A DNA stretch of 64,000 nt from Annulohypoxylon bovei var. microspora (lineage: Eukaryota > Ascomycota > Sordariomycetes > Xylariales > Hypoxylaceae). Positions 12,502 through 23,113 of this stretch are shown here, piece after piece. The stretch's first letter is position 1. Every line of letters starts with the position of its first letter. A program made the translations under genes and the position numbers. The stretch is taken from positions 1-64,000 of the forward strand of contig MU405220.1 in assembly GCA_022836615.1 (NCBI GenBank). Reading direction: 5' to 3'. The notes below the pieces were generated by a model. That model ran no database searches and was not told the origin of the DNA. It was given only the letters and a program-made list of their open reading frames with translations.

Positions 12502-13634
12502 CTACGTGTTAGTAGGAACATGGTCCGGGTACCTATTCCCGGACGGCGGGAACTTCGCCAAAGTCGCATCGATAAGCCTCATCTCATCATCGCTAATCTC
12601 CACAATCACCGAGTTCTCCTTAACGCGGGCCGCCGTCGTAGCGCCTGGGATCGGGATGATCGTCTTCGGCGCGCCCTTACGCCAGGTCGATAACCTTTTA
12701 GTCCAGGCGATGGCCAGCTGCGCGGGCGTGACGCCCTTCTCCGCGGCGAGGGCCTCGACCTGGCGCGCGAGCTCGAGGTTGACCTCGAAGTTGGGCGGCT
12801 GGAACCACGGGTACGAGCGCAGCTGCGGCAGCACGTCGTCGAGCGTCTTGATGCCGCCGCCGAGCCAGCCGCGACCGATGGGCGAGTACGCCACCAGCGG
12901 GATGTCGTACTGCGCGCACGCGTCGGCTACGCCGTCCTCGAGCACGTGTCTTGAGAACCTTTCGCCGTTCGTTAGCTTGGAAGGGAAGGTGCTGTTGCGG
13001 TTCACTTACAGCGAAAGCTCAACCTCGACGCCTACGACCTTGACGATCTTGACGGCCTCGTGGATCGTCTCGGCCCTGCACTCCGAGAGTGAGATGCCGC
13101 CGATCTTGCCCGTTTGGACGTCTAGCAACATGTTATAATCTACTTTATCTCTAAGACAAGAATACTGCGGTGTTAAGGGTAAGAGAAGGGAAGGGAAAAC
13201 GATGATGACATACACTCCTTTTCGATGATCTCGAAAGTCGTCTTCATAGGCACTCTCTGATCGCGGCGCGCAAACTCGAAGATATCGATCTTCTTACGGC
13301 CCTTAAGTTGAGCTATGCTATCGTCGAGAGTCCTGCGAGTGTTCTCCGGCGAGCCGTCGGGTACTCCACCTGTAGGGCTCACGCCGCCCTTGATGCTAAG
13401 CACAACCTTGTCGGCGTCCTCGGGGTATTTGGCGAAGTAGCGTTCTAGCAGCACTAGGGAGTTGCGCTCGGGCGGCCCGTAAAACTCGCCTCCGTTCCAG
13501 AAGTTCATCCCATTATCCAGCGCTGCCTTCATGGCCTCGAATGCCACCTCATCAGGGACCGTCTTCTCTCGCCAGGTCAGTCCCATCAGTCCATACCCTG
13601 TAGGTCCGATCTCCTTTCCGACAAGTGTAGGCAT
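12502..13634 (-). CDS. aldo/keto reductase, pyridoxal reductase-like (AKR8/Plr1 type)
   Basis: Three exons (13214-13634, 13010-13121, 12502-12958) give 329 residues. The joins restore EYVQTGKIGG and VELSLFSRHVLEDG, both expected in this family; the second intron carries a GCTAAC branch site. Seen in the protein: a start MPTLVGKEIG typical of Plr1, Tyr52 within GGEFYGPP, Lys82 within VVLSIKGG, GGISLSE, IPLVAYSPIGRGWL, and the NADPH-binding tail PKTIIPIPGATTAARVKEN. The family reduces pyridoxal to pyridoxine with NADPH in the cytosol (vitamin B6 salvage), though many fungal paralogues act on other aldehydes. I chose the Met at 13634 over one at 13661 because it matches the usual family start. 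The coding exons are more GC-rich than their flanks, which supports real selection. Substrate specificity is not decidable from sequence. Confidence 0.9.
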
Positions 13635-14591
13635 TTTTGCGACTTTAGGAATTCTTTTCAATGAGTTAGAAGTAGGTATATATTTCGATGGTAGTTAGGA
13701 AAACTTTGTATGTGTGTGATAGCGTTTATATCGTCCTACTGAATCGTCATGAGGGTTTTATATATTCAGCTACCCCCCTCTTGATAATGAGTATGCCGTA
13801 TTCGTATGTTATGTATGACGGACTGAAATATTACCGAGCCGGTTAAGCTAGGGTAACGACCGCCGGACCTAGTTAACATAAGTTAACACTAAAGTCCATG
13901 TTCGCGGTCCGTGGCTAATAGTTCGGTGCGTGAATATTTACGTCAGCGGCTTTTGCGGTTTCGCGAGTCGGGTTTAGGCGTGGGGTTCTAACCTCTCCTT
14001 TCTCGGCTTTCTATGGTTCCAGTTCAGAAATCCGAGATACAAACCCCGCTTTGTAAAGCGATATACGCATCATCCGTATAATCTAACGTGCCCTAGACGT
14101 ACAGCTATGTCGGTTAATATCGTGTTTTATGTTATCAACATCATGGCTTTGAGCAGAATTAGGCAAAGTGACCTAGTTCCGTGAGGCATGAGTGAGGCAT
14201 GAGTCTTAGCACTATGTTAGAAGAAGAATAACCGTACCTAGGAATCGTGTGTAGGGAGATAATTATTTTCGCGAGTGCCGACCCTGACATACGCGGATTT
14301 ATCTACTGTAAGAGCCGGGTAGGAGCCGGGTTGCAGCCCGCGGGCATCCTTCAAGTACCTCAGATAGTCATTCATGGCTTGTCTCAGATCATCTTAACTA
14401 GAATATTCTCCATTCAGGCTTGATATCATTTCGGTTCTTGCTTCTTAACTGGAACTGTTGCTCTTAGTCTATATAGCCTAGCCGCGCTTCATCTTACAAA
14501 ACTATACGTAGTTTAAGGGCAGACGATAAAACCGAGACTACTTCGAAAGACCGTTTTCAACTCTACATTGTCCTTCCAAGAAGTTCGCGGC
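13635..14591. other. intergenic between aldo/keto reductase and ADE2
   Basis: About 950 bp containing the reductase promoter and the 3' flank of ADE2. A short direct duplication (gtgaggcatga twice) lies at ~14,182-14,205. No coding exon is recognised. Confidence 0.45.
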
Positions 14592-16639
14592 TCATTTCTT
14601 CTGCATCCCGTCCAGATACGCCTTCCAACCCACCGACGACATCCTCTCGTCTTTAGCCAGGACCTCGTTCCTCATCTTCTCCTGGTAGCGCTTCATGCGC
14701 TCGGCGTACTCGGGGTACGCGCCGCCCAGGATGCGGATTGCGAGCAGCGCCGCGTTAGTCGAGTTCCCGATCCCGACCGTCGCGCATGGGATACCTCTGG
14801 GCATCTGCACGATGGAGTGCAAACTATCGACGCCGTCTAATACCGAAGCTTTGACGGGAATGCCGATCACTGGAATATGCACTTCCGATGCAAGCATACC
14901 CGGCAGATGAGCAGCGCCACCTGTATTTATGTGTCAGCAATCAAGGTTGATGAGCAATGAAAATTTAAAGCAAAGAGTAAGGTACTAACCCGCCGCCGCA
15001 ATTATAACCTTGCAGCCAGACTTCGCCATTTCTGCCGCAAATTTCATCATAAGATGTGGTGTCCGATGCGCTGAAGTTATCCGGACTTCGTAAGGCACAT
15101 TGAATTCGTCTAATATTTTTAAGCCGGCTGCCACAGTTGTCAAATCTGAGTCGGAACCCATCGTAACAGCAACTAGAGGGACAGCTTTCAACGTCGCTGT
15201 TTGTGTTTGAATAGGATCCTTCGAACCAATGCGCTCGGCTCGAATCTCATCCATGACTTTGATGAGAGGACTTATCGTCTCAGCTAGACGTTCAACCGAT
15301 GAGAGTCCAGTAGCGGTTATGTGACCGATCTTTCGCCCTGGTTTTGAGTCTTTTCCGTATAAATGCACGTATACATCCGTAAAGTCATCATATGCCTCCT
15401 CGGCCAGCTCAACTAACTTGTCGTGAGATGTCGTCTGAGCACCGCCGAGAATATTTAACATGATTGAAGACGGTACTCGTGCCGTGAGATTGACACCCTT
15501 TTCGGGGACGCGATCTAATATAGAGTATAATTGGGCTTTATATTGTGACATTTGTGGAACGGCCTCGACTGTAAGATTTCAAGTCAGAAATTGCACACGA
15601 AGACTTCAAGTAAAATTAGATTTTCGTTCAAGGAGTCTTAAACCATGGTTGGATTTGAGGTGATGATATATTCCAGGAGTAAATAAAGGGGTCATAAAAT
15701 AACTAGGTAATACAGGCAATACGTACTAGTAAAATGGCCAGAATTATGCGGACGAGGAGCAACTTCATTGACGAGAATTTGGCCATCCGCAAGCAAGAAC
15801 ATCTCGACAGCGAAGACACCCCGACCCCAGAGGCTCGCTATAACATCACTGGCAACCTTCTGTGCTCGCTTTTTGACATCTTCCGGTATACTCCGCGGCG
15901 GGTAGAAAACCTTGGTGCATATGCTATCCTCGTGTATAGTCTCAACGACAGGATACGGGTAGACATGTTTAAGCTTGCCATTATTGTCTTCTGTCCTCAA
16001 TACCATAACGGATAGCTCCATCTCGAAAGGCACCCATTTTTCAGCGTATAGGGGTTGGTCTCCCATTTGCTCTGTAGCGCTCTTCAAGTCTTCGGGGCCG
16101 CTGACCTTGAAGTTTCCACGGCCATCGTATGATCCTTTACTACCTTTCAGCATGAAAGGGAAACCATATTTCCAAGCCGCCTCGTCTAGAGACTCTGGCC
16201 TAGCTTCCCCGGACTCTATGGCCATCTGTTCGGTAACAGGGATTCCATTCTTTGCGAAGTATTCTTTTTGCTGATACTTATCCTGAATAAGACGTATCGT
16301 CTTCCATGAAGGATGTACGGGAACCTTCTTCAGAATCATCCCTTCCCCGTCTGGATTAGGTACTTCGACACCTTTCGTTGCTATCTCCTCTAGAACCTCC
16401 GTCTCTACATGTTCGATCTCCACGGTTAGGAAATCGCAACGCGTGGCCAGAAGTTTTATCTTCTCCGGATCTTTGAAAGACCCAGTAACGTGAAGATCGC
16501 TCTGGTTAGCCTGCTTCGCCGGGCAGTTTTCGGCGTCTAGGATAGCAATTGGTATTCCTAAGGGCCCAGCTGCTTCACATAACATGCGGCCAAGCTGGCC
16601 GCCCCCAAGTAGTCCGATAATAGGCTTCTTCGCTGCCAT
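14592..16639 (-). CDS. ADE2: phosphoribosylaminoimidazole carboxylase (AIR carboxylase)
   Basis: Three exons (15727-16639, 14990-15568, 14592-14920) give 606 residues; the yeast enzyme is about 570. The joins restore [13 protein letters not shown] and [14 protein letters not shown]. The N-terminal two thirds is the PurK-like ATP-grasp part: [11 protein letters not shown] near the start, then [18 protein letters not shown] and [14 protein letters not shown]. The C-terminal third is the PurE mutase: [21 protein letters not shown], and [16 protein letters not shown]. Together they convert AIR to CAIR in de novo purine synthesis, in the cytosol. The gene diverges from DUS4 across a 411-bp shared upstream region. 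Loss of this gene classically causes red/pink colonies in fungi. Confidence 0.97.
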
Positions 16640-17050
16640 TATCAGGAATGTTCTGTAGGACTGGAATAGTTAGGCCGAGTGTAAGTCACGATATAGAAAA
16701 ACCTCAAGCAGAATTTACTCATTAACGAACCGGCAAAATCGAATTAGACGCTATCTTTCTCCAAGAAAGGCAAGCGGTGATACAATTACAGGGGTCTATT
16801 TGCACACCCCGCCAAATCTTGCCCCGCTACCCCACCAAGATTTCAGCTTCCAAGTTGCTTCTTTTTCCCTATAAAATCACTACACAGCTAGCTATCACAA
16901 TCATGAAAAATTCGAGGAGTCACGATGTGATCTAAAGCCTCACCCATATACAACATCTCAGTTAATAATACGATGCAGCTAGGGTTCATATGAAGCCAGT
17001 CATCGCAGCATGTATCAAACCATATATTCCTATTTCAACAAGTGACCAAG
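16640..17050. promoter_or_regulatory. shared divergent promoter of ADE2 and DUS4
   Basis: This 411-bp gap separates the start codons of two divergent genes, so both promoters must lie here or overlap neighbouring exons. A TATAAA-like stretch (ctataaaatc) occurs at ~16,870. No specific operator can be named. Confidence 0.4.
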
Positions 17051-18409
17051 ATGGACACGGAGAGTGAAGATGGGCTCCTCCAGCCCAGAATCCAGTAAGC
17101 TCCCTATTATACCAATATTATACCTCCTTTCCACCCAACCCCCCCCCCCCCCCCAAAAAAAAACAACGATATCCAAAATACCCCAGACTAACCCCCCCCA
17201 ACCAGCCCCCTAAAGCTCTTCGACGCCGCGCGATCCCAGAACCGGCTGCTCTACGCCTGCGCGCCCATGGTGCGCTACAGCAAGCTGGCCTTCCGGCAGA
17301 CGGTGCACCGCTTCGGCGCCGACCTGTGCTGGACGCCCATGATGCTGGCCAAGGAGTTCAACCGGAGCCGGTTCGCGCGCGACAGCGACTTCACCTCCGC
17401 CGGCGGGGACGTCCCGACCGTAGCCCAGTTCGGCGCCAGCCAGCCCCTCGAGCTCTCGCGCGCGGCCTCGCTCGCCGCGCCCTACGTCAGCGGCGTGGAC
17501 CTGAACTGCGGGTGTCCGCAGAGCTGGGCGTGCGCCGAGCGCCTGGGCGCCGCGCTGATGGAGCGGCGCGAGCTGGTGCGGGACATGGTGGTCGAGACGC
17601 GGGCGCGGCTCGCGCGCGACGGGTGGACCGTGGACCTCTCCGCGTACGACTCCGCCGATGCGCAGGCAGGCGATCTCGCAGGCCGCGGCCGCAGCGTCAG
17701 CGTCAAGATCCGGGTGCACAAGGACCTGCGGCGGACGATGGACTTCGTAACCACGGTGCTGGGGGACGAGCACAATCGCAATATCGACTGGCTCACGATC
17801 CACCCGCGCACGCGCAGCACGCCGAGCAGCGTGCCCATCAACCTCGAAGCGCTGGAGATCCTCACCTCGACGTTCGGCACGAAGCTTCCTATTCTCGTGT
17901 CGGGAGACGTCTTCACGCTCTCCACGCTACCGTACACATCGCACCTCCTGGACCCGCAGCCCACGTTCACCACCACCACCACCACCGCCATCACCACCTC
18001 TGACGATGCTGATTCTCCTCACTCTTCCACCACTAGTAATAATAATAACAATGAAAGTCTCAGCAGTCCCCTAAAGAAACTCCACCTCCCCAACCTATCA
18101 GGCCTAATGTCCGCGCGCGCGCTCCTCGCGAACCCGGCGCTCTTCAGCGGCCACGACAGCTGCCCCTGGGAGGCCGTCGACGTGTTCATGAACAACGTGG
18201 TGCGGGCCCCCCTGCCGCTGAAGCTCGGCGTGCACCACCTGACCGAGATGTGCGGGTCCGGCTTCGGGCGAGATCGGAACGCCGCCCTGCTGACGAAGAA
18301 GGAGCGCGTGCGGCTCGCCGAGATGAGGAACTGGGTCGACGTCATCGATTACATGGACGAGATCCGGAGTCAGAGGGGAGGGGCCGGTGGCGTGGTGCGG
18401 TTTGCTTAA
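17051..18409 (+). CDS. DUS4: tRNA-dihydrouridine synthase, Dus4 type
   Basis: A 44-nt first exon (17051-17094) joins exon 2 (17206-18409) across a 111-bp intron, giving 415 residues; the join creates RIHPLKLFDAA, typical of Dus4. Visible motifs: YACAPMVRYSKLAFRQ (FMN-binding start of the TIM barrel), VDLNCGCPQSWA with the catalytic Cys, VSVKIRVHKDLRRTMDF, LTIHPRTRS, LPILVSGDVFTL and GLMSARALLANPALF. Dus4 reduces uridines 20a/20b in the tRNA D-loop. About 50 residues of Thr/Ser/Asn-rich sequence are inserted between SGDVF and GLMSAR, encoded partly by ACC and AAT runs; this part is probably a disordered loop. The coding region is strikingly GC-rich at its start. The intron contains a long C run followed by an A run (~17,139-17,163), a likely spot for assembly error. 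Confidence 0.93.
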
Positions 18410-19088
18410 GTGCCCCGAGTGGCGTGTAATATAAGTGGCTACATGTAGGTTTATATATATTTCATAAGGACAGTTGATCCGTGGTCCAAGCATCTTAAAA
18501 TACAAACACCAATCACTCAGCCACGAAAAGAGGTAGAAATTATGACTTGTGTATTCATAGTGAGTCCCTATGAAAGAAAAATGAGGTATCAAGTATCGTC
18601 CCCTCATCATAACGGTATGGATACCTTGCATACACAACACCCTCGAACAAAATGCAAATGCTCTCATGTGTCCATTCTACTGTACAACGCACAACCGTAC
18701 AATATGATAAAAGGTATCGTAGGCCGACCTAGAAGAACATGAATATCGCGCCCGCCACCCGACCTTGAGAAGTTGGAATCATGTGTACCGGGGCCAACTC
18801 CCCGTTGCCATTGATCCGAGAACGCCATAACATGAGCCGGGGCTCGTTCGATAATGAAACAAAATTAAAAGGGGAAATTTCAGTGCTGGATTTGCCTTGT
18901 TTGTTTGGTTTGCTAGCTCTTTTCAGTACTGTAGTGATGTCTCCTATGAGTGTTTGTGCCAGCCGTATGATCGTGGTGACGGAGAATGCATCGGTAGATG
19001 AAGTATTTCAAGTTGTCCGGGTATGGATAAGGCGGCTTGGTGATATAATCATCCCGAAACGGTAGGGGATCGAGATACTCCTCAATCA
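18410..19088. other. convergent intergenic region DUS4 / cyclin
   Basis: About 680 bp between two 3' ends. It should hold both 3' UTRs. No exon or repeat is recognised. Confidence 0.4.
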
Positions 19089-19379
19089 CTAGTCCGAGGA
19101 TTTCTCGGACTTTGATATAGCCGTTTCCATTTCGTCGTCTCCATCGTTCGCCTTGCTTCCCTCTTCCTCCTCCTCCTCGCCTTCATCCTCAGGGAGAGAC
19201 TCATATTCTTCATAATGCGGAATATAATGGTTTTCGGACCCTGATTCGGCACTTGCTGATCGAACCCTCCATAATTCCACGTCCTCGTCATCCCACGGGC
19301 TTCCCTCCGCTTTCTCGGGAGAAGGTATTTCTTCCTCCTGATGTTCCATGACTTGGTGCATCCAGGCTACTACATGTCT
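19089..19379 (-). other. in-frame coding-like extension downstream of the cyclin stop codon
   Basis: After the TAG at 19380-19382 the same frame stays open for 96 codons to a stop at 19089. The sequence is acidic and protein-like (WDDEDVELWRVRSASAES, HYIPHYEEYESLPEDEGEE). Three readings are possible: stop-codon readthrough, a 54-nt in-frame intron at 19338-19391 (donor GTACAT, acceptor CATCAG, no clear branch site) that would remove the stop and give a 530-residue cyclin, or a recent CAG-to-TAG change. I cannot decide between them from the sequence. Confidence 0.45.
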
Positions 19380-20885
19380 CTATTCATGTACTTCGCCTTC
19401 GTCATCATCATCCGATCCAAGACGTTGCCGCTTAGGGTCTCGGGTTTCCGATGCTAAAGACTCGACTTCCTTCCGCTTCGCCCCATTTGTGCCTGAGTGT
19501 ATGGTTGGATTGTTCGCAGCCTCCTTAAGGATGGAGTCGGAATCACCTGGGGCGGTTTGAGCTGCAGATTCGGCAGCGGCCGTGTCGATTTCCCTTTCTG
19601 CCGCCGCTTCATCCAGCCCATTAACCTTAGCCTTAGGGCTCTGCGTAGCACTGTCGGTCCTCGGGGTACCGTTGATAGAACGTAGGCCGATGTCTTCTCC
19701 TCTTCTCCTAGTATTCTCAAGGATAAAGACGGGCGACTGCGAGTAGGGGTTCTCCTGTTTGCGCAAGGGATTTTCGACATAGAATTCCTTCAATACCTGT
19801 ATCGCCTTAGCACAGTGATCCTCGTTACCATTCAACGCCTTCCACCATGCCTCGCCATTTACGTCCTCTATTCGCTCTCCAGTAAAAGTACTAGAAAAGA
19901 ATATGGCAGCAATGGCGATATCGCGCGCGTCCATTAGAAGCGGCAGAACAGCTAGGCACGAGTCGTTGCAGAACGCCCATGCTGCGTGTCGCAGATTCTT
20001 GTTGTGAATTACTTGTAATTGACCGAGGAAGTCGTATAATTTGAAGTGCGGACTTTCAATCATGAGATCAAAAGTCAAGTTTTCCAACATGACTTCCTCA
20101 AACATGAGGATGCTGTCTCGCCATCTCCAATATTCTTTCGACTGCTCGTCTACGATAAGTTTGGCATTCTTCTGGGCGACTTTTGCAACGGCGATAATGA
20201 TATCTTTCGTTTTTCGGCAGTTTTCTTCCGTCTTGTTGGCGAGGAAGAGCGCAGTTGCTGCTATATTCTGTACCATTGTTATGGTTAGCGATGGATTCGA
20301 TGTATAGCAGCTTTGTCCTCTTTTGAATGCGGTGAGAATTAGGTCGCTTTTCAAGTCCGGGTAAAGCGGAACCTGTCGCTGATTTGACATGCACTGGCCG
20401 ATTCCTAGATGACTTACGTAGTGATGAATGCCATGCTTTTCCTCGACCATGCTACATCTCATGAAGAACCTGTGGAAAAATACTCCGGCGACGTAAAGGG
20501 TAGTCTGGGGAAGTTCGAGTAGGATGCCGGCTTGATAAATGAAATTTACGCCCTTCGCTCGTCTTAGTCTCTCCTCGGCCGGCGATAGTCCGTCGAGGAT
20601 ACTTGGACTACTAAGTATTTCGTCCTGTGTAAAATACCACTGGTTTGACATTGCTAATGGTGTTTTAGTCGCTGAGCGACTGGGAGAAGGCGCGCTTCGT
20701 CGCGATTGTGGTCTCGGGGGTGAGGTACGCGATGAGTTCGTAGGTGGCGAAGGGACAGGTGGAGGTATGTCGCGTCTCCGTGCAGGTGATTTAGAAGAAC
20801 TTTTCGCGTTACTGCTGGTTGGGGGTGCTGTAGGAAGTTGATAAGGTTCCCGGTAAGGAGGTCGATATCTGTCGATGCTCGCCAT
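19380..20885 (-). CDS. cyclin K/T-family cyclin (Pch1/Bur2-like, CDK9 partner)
   Basis: Two exons (20418-20885, 19380-20267) join across a 150-bp intron at HHY/NIAATALFLANK, giving 451 residues. The first ~80 residues are Pro/Ser-rich and disordered. Then comes WYFTQDEILSSPSILDGLS, the start of cyclin K/T proteins, followed by the first cyclin fold (VNFIYQAGILLELPQTT, FFHRFFMR, ALFLANKTEENCRKTKD) and a second fold to ~340. The remainder is disordered and ends in acidic residues. By family this is the regulatory subunit of P-TEFb-type kinases that phosphorylate the RNA polymerase II C-terminal domain in the nucleus. A cyclin-L role is less likely given the WYF start. See the separate entry on the extension after its stop codon; the true C-terminus is uncertain. 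Confidence 0.88.
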   Translation of the reverse strand: MASIDRYRPPYREPYQLPTAPPTSSNAKSSSKSPARRRDIPPPVPSPPTNSSRTSPPRPQSRRSAPSPSRSATKTPLAMSNQWYFTQDEILSSPSILDGLSPAEERLRRAKGVNFIYQAGILLELPQTTLYVAGVFFHRFFMRCSMVEEKHGIHHYVSHLGIGQCMSNQRQVPLYPDLKSDLILTAFKRGQSCYTSNPSLTITMVQNIAATALFLANKTEENCRKTKDIIIAVAKVAQKNAKLIVDEQSKEYWRWRDSILMFEEVMLENLTFDLMIESPHFKLYDFLGQLQVIHNKNLRHAAWAFCNDSCLAVLPLLMDARDIAIAAIFFSSTFTGERIEDVNGEAWWKALNGNEDHCAKAIQVLKEFYVENPLRKQENPYSQSPVFILENTRRRGEDIGLRSINGTPRTDSATQSPKAKVNGLDEAAAEREIDTAAAESAAQTAPGDSDSILKEAANNPTIHSGTNGAKRKEVESLASETRDPKRQRLGSDDDDEGEVHE

Positions 20886-21492
20886 GACGTTATGGGAAGG
20901 AAGAAAGGTAGAAGAATGCGATCGTGAGCTTTCGCGGCGGTTGGCAGCTGGCAGTTAAAACCTTAGGTAAGGTGGGTCATGGGTCGCAGAAAGGAGATAC
21001 TAGATAGGTACCTAGGTAAGTAGGTTTCATTTATAATAGGACCATCTCTTCTATCACTTTCCCAAGAGTCGAAAAAATTAGCCCTAGGCAAGAAGAGGTC
21101 ATATAAAGAATTGTTGAATGGAAGATGTAAGTCCCAAGGTCTTGTCCAAGGTTTCGAATGATTGGTGATACTTCCTTTTGAAATGCCCCTTCTATCTCTA
21201 TCGGATTCATGGTTACACCCTGAGGTGTGGGTCTATTGTCGCTTACGTTATCAAAGCATGTGCCCATGGCATAAAACCTTAGCTGCCTTAGGTACATAGG
21301 TAATGTACTACCATGCCACATGTACCTTTGTATTGTACTATACACACAGTTCATACCGTTGACAGCACTGCGATAGCATACAATAGGATGGCATATGCAC
21401 CACCTATCTTTCTCAACACAGCAACTAAATATATTGGGTATCTTCCGAGTTGCTGCTGTTCCTTCACTTTTAGTTTGTAAATATGCCTCCTA
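20886..21492. other. intergenic between PRP4 3' end and cyclin promoter
   Basis: About 600 bp upstream of the cyclin. It contains one TACCTAGGTA palindrome (21009-21018), 124 bp before the cyclin start codon. No exon is recognised. Confidence 0.4.
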
Positions 21493-23113
21493 TCAGAGTC
21501 CCTCGCCATCATTTCGGCCCCATAATTTCACAGTTCTATCATGTCCACCACTAACGATCCATCTCCCATCTCTACTAATATCTACACTCGCAACCGGGCC
21601 CGTATGACCTTCAAGAGTCTGTATGAGGGTCCAGTCATCGGCAGAAAAGACGTTGACCTTGCGGTCAAACCCACTAGATACGAAGAACGTGCTTGACTTC
21701 TTAGGAAGCTGGTTCCCCTTTTCGTCGAGCCCCGGAGACACACCGGTGAGGGGGTCGTCCAATCCCTTATACCACCTAAGATCAGAGACTGCGCTAGTAT
21801 GAGCGCCAATTCCACCTGTTCTCTGGACTTTCCTTACATCCCAGCACTTGATCCAACCGTCTGCTGAACCGCTGAGAACCCGATAGCCGTCTGAGCCCCA
21901 GTCAAGACCGTGGATGGGTTTGATGTGCCCATCTCCGTGACCGTCTAAAATCATGACTGTTCTTCCGGATCTCAGATCCCATATCCTGCCAATACTATCC
22001 AGGCCTCCACTGGCTAGTAGTGATCCGTCTGCGTTGAAGCTAATAGCGAATACTCCTCTTGAGTGGCCTTCTTGTAGTAATAACTCGGTCGTTGTCTCGA
22101 CATCCCATAGGCGCCATGTAGTGTCTTCTGAAGCCGACGCAAGATACCGTCCGGAAGGATGGAATTCAACTCGACATACTCGCTGGCCGTGTCCTTCAAG
22201 TGTCGAGAGCGGCGTGTCTTTATTCAGAGACCAAAGATTTACTTGGCCCTCGGCGGCACCTGAAGCCAGGTTGACCGAGTCTGGCGACACGTTACTCTCG
22301 GAAAGCGTCGAACCGGGGAACCAGGAAATGCCGCTCACTCTGCTCGTATGTCCCCGTAAGGTCATCTTCTCTTGCAGCGTTGGTATTTCGATTAGCTTAA
22401 TAGAACCTCCCCAGTTTCCTGCAGCAACAAATCCACCGTTAGGAGATATCCTTGTCATGCTAACATTTCTATCTCCTGCTGTCTGGGAACCTTGGAGTTC
22501 GAACGCCTGTAAGCGCTCCTTGATCTGCTTGCGAAACTTGACGTGCGTCCGTAAAGGTATCGATGCCTCCTCTTTTTGGAATGCCAACCTTCTTTTCGCT
22601 CGAGGTAGAGAGAATCTGGCAATTTCTTGTCGCGCCTTTAACAATTCATCGCTGCCTGTCGTGTAGAATTCTTCTTCTTGGTCTTCCTGGCCCTCTTCCG
22701 GAGCATCATCCATATCTACATCGGGAGACTCTCCTGGTGCCTGCTCTGCCTGTAAGGTCAAAAGTTCTCTTAATCTATCTCGTCGATCGGCCGGGCCTTC
22801 GCCAAAAAAAGTGACCGGTTCTCCAAGTTCTCGGAGTCTGGCGCGTACTCGGCCATCATCTGTTGGTACCGCCATTGTCGCGGCTCGTCTCTTTCGTTCA
22901 AATTGGGACAGTATAGCTGACGCCTTTTCCGGCGCAATGCCGGCGCCCGCTGAGGGAATTTCATAGTCGCGATCTTCCGGGACTTGATCCAAGGTCATGC
23001 CATGATCCTACACACATTAGATATTAGTTACCACGCGTTGTAGAGATACCTGGGGAATGTGAGTCTACCTCTTCTGCTTCCTCAACATACGCCTGCCGCG
23101 ATGGGTGCATCAT
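21493..23113 (-). CDS. PRP4: U4/U6 snRNP WD40 protein Prp4
   Basis: A 45-nt first exon (23069-23113, MMHPSRQAYVEEAEE) joins exon 2 (21493-23007) across a 61-bp intron; the total is 519 residues. The N-terminal region has the Prp4/SFM domain (residues ~50-110: VRARLRELGEPVTFFGEGPADRR), which is diagnostic of the U4/U6 snRNP 60-kDa protein. A helical linker follows, then seven WD40 repeats from ~220 to the end (LRGHTSRVSGISWFP, LEGHGQRVCRVEFHPSG, QEGHSRGVFAISFNADG, HGDGHIKPIHGLDWGSDG, and others), closing with SGGHDRTVKLW. The protein acts with Prp3 in tri-snRNP assembly and spliceosome activation. The short first exon is required, because the frame of exon 2 otherwise starts inside conserved sequence. 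Confidence 0.95.

Noticed and set aside
79..14591. Methyltransferase plus aldo/keto reductase as part of a biosynthetic gene cluster
   Set aside because: No polyketide synthase, NRPS, terpene cyclase or P450 is present, the genes between them are housekeeping, and the methyltransferase is broken.
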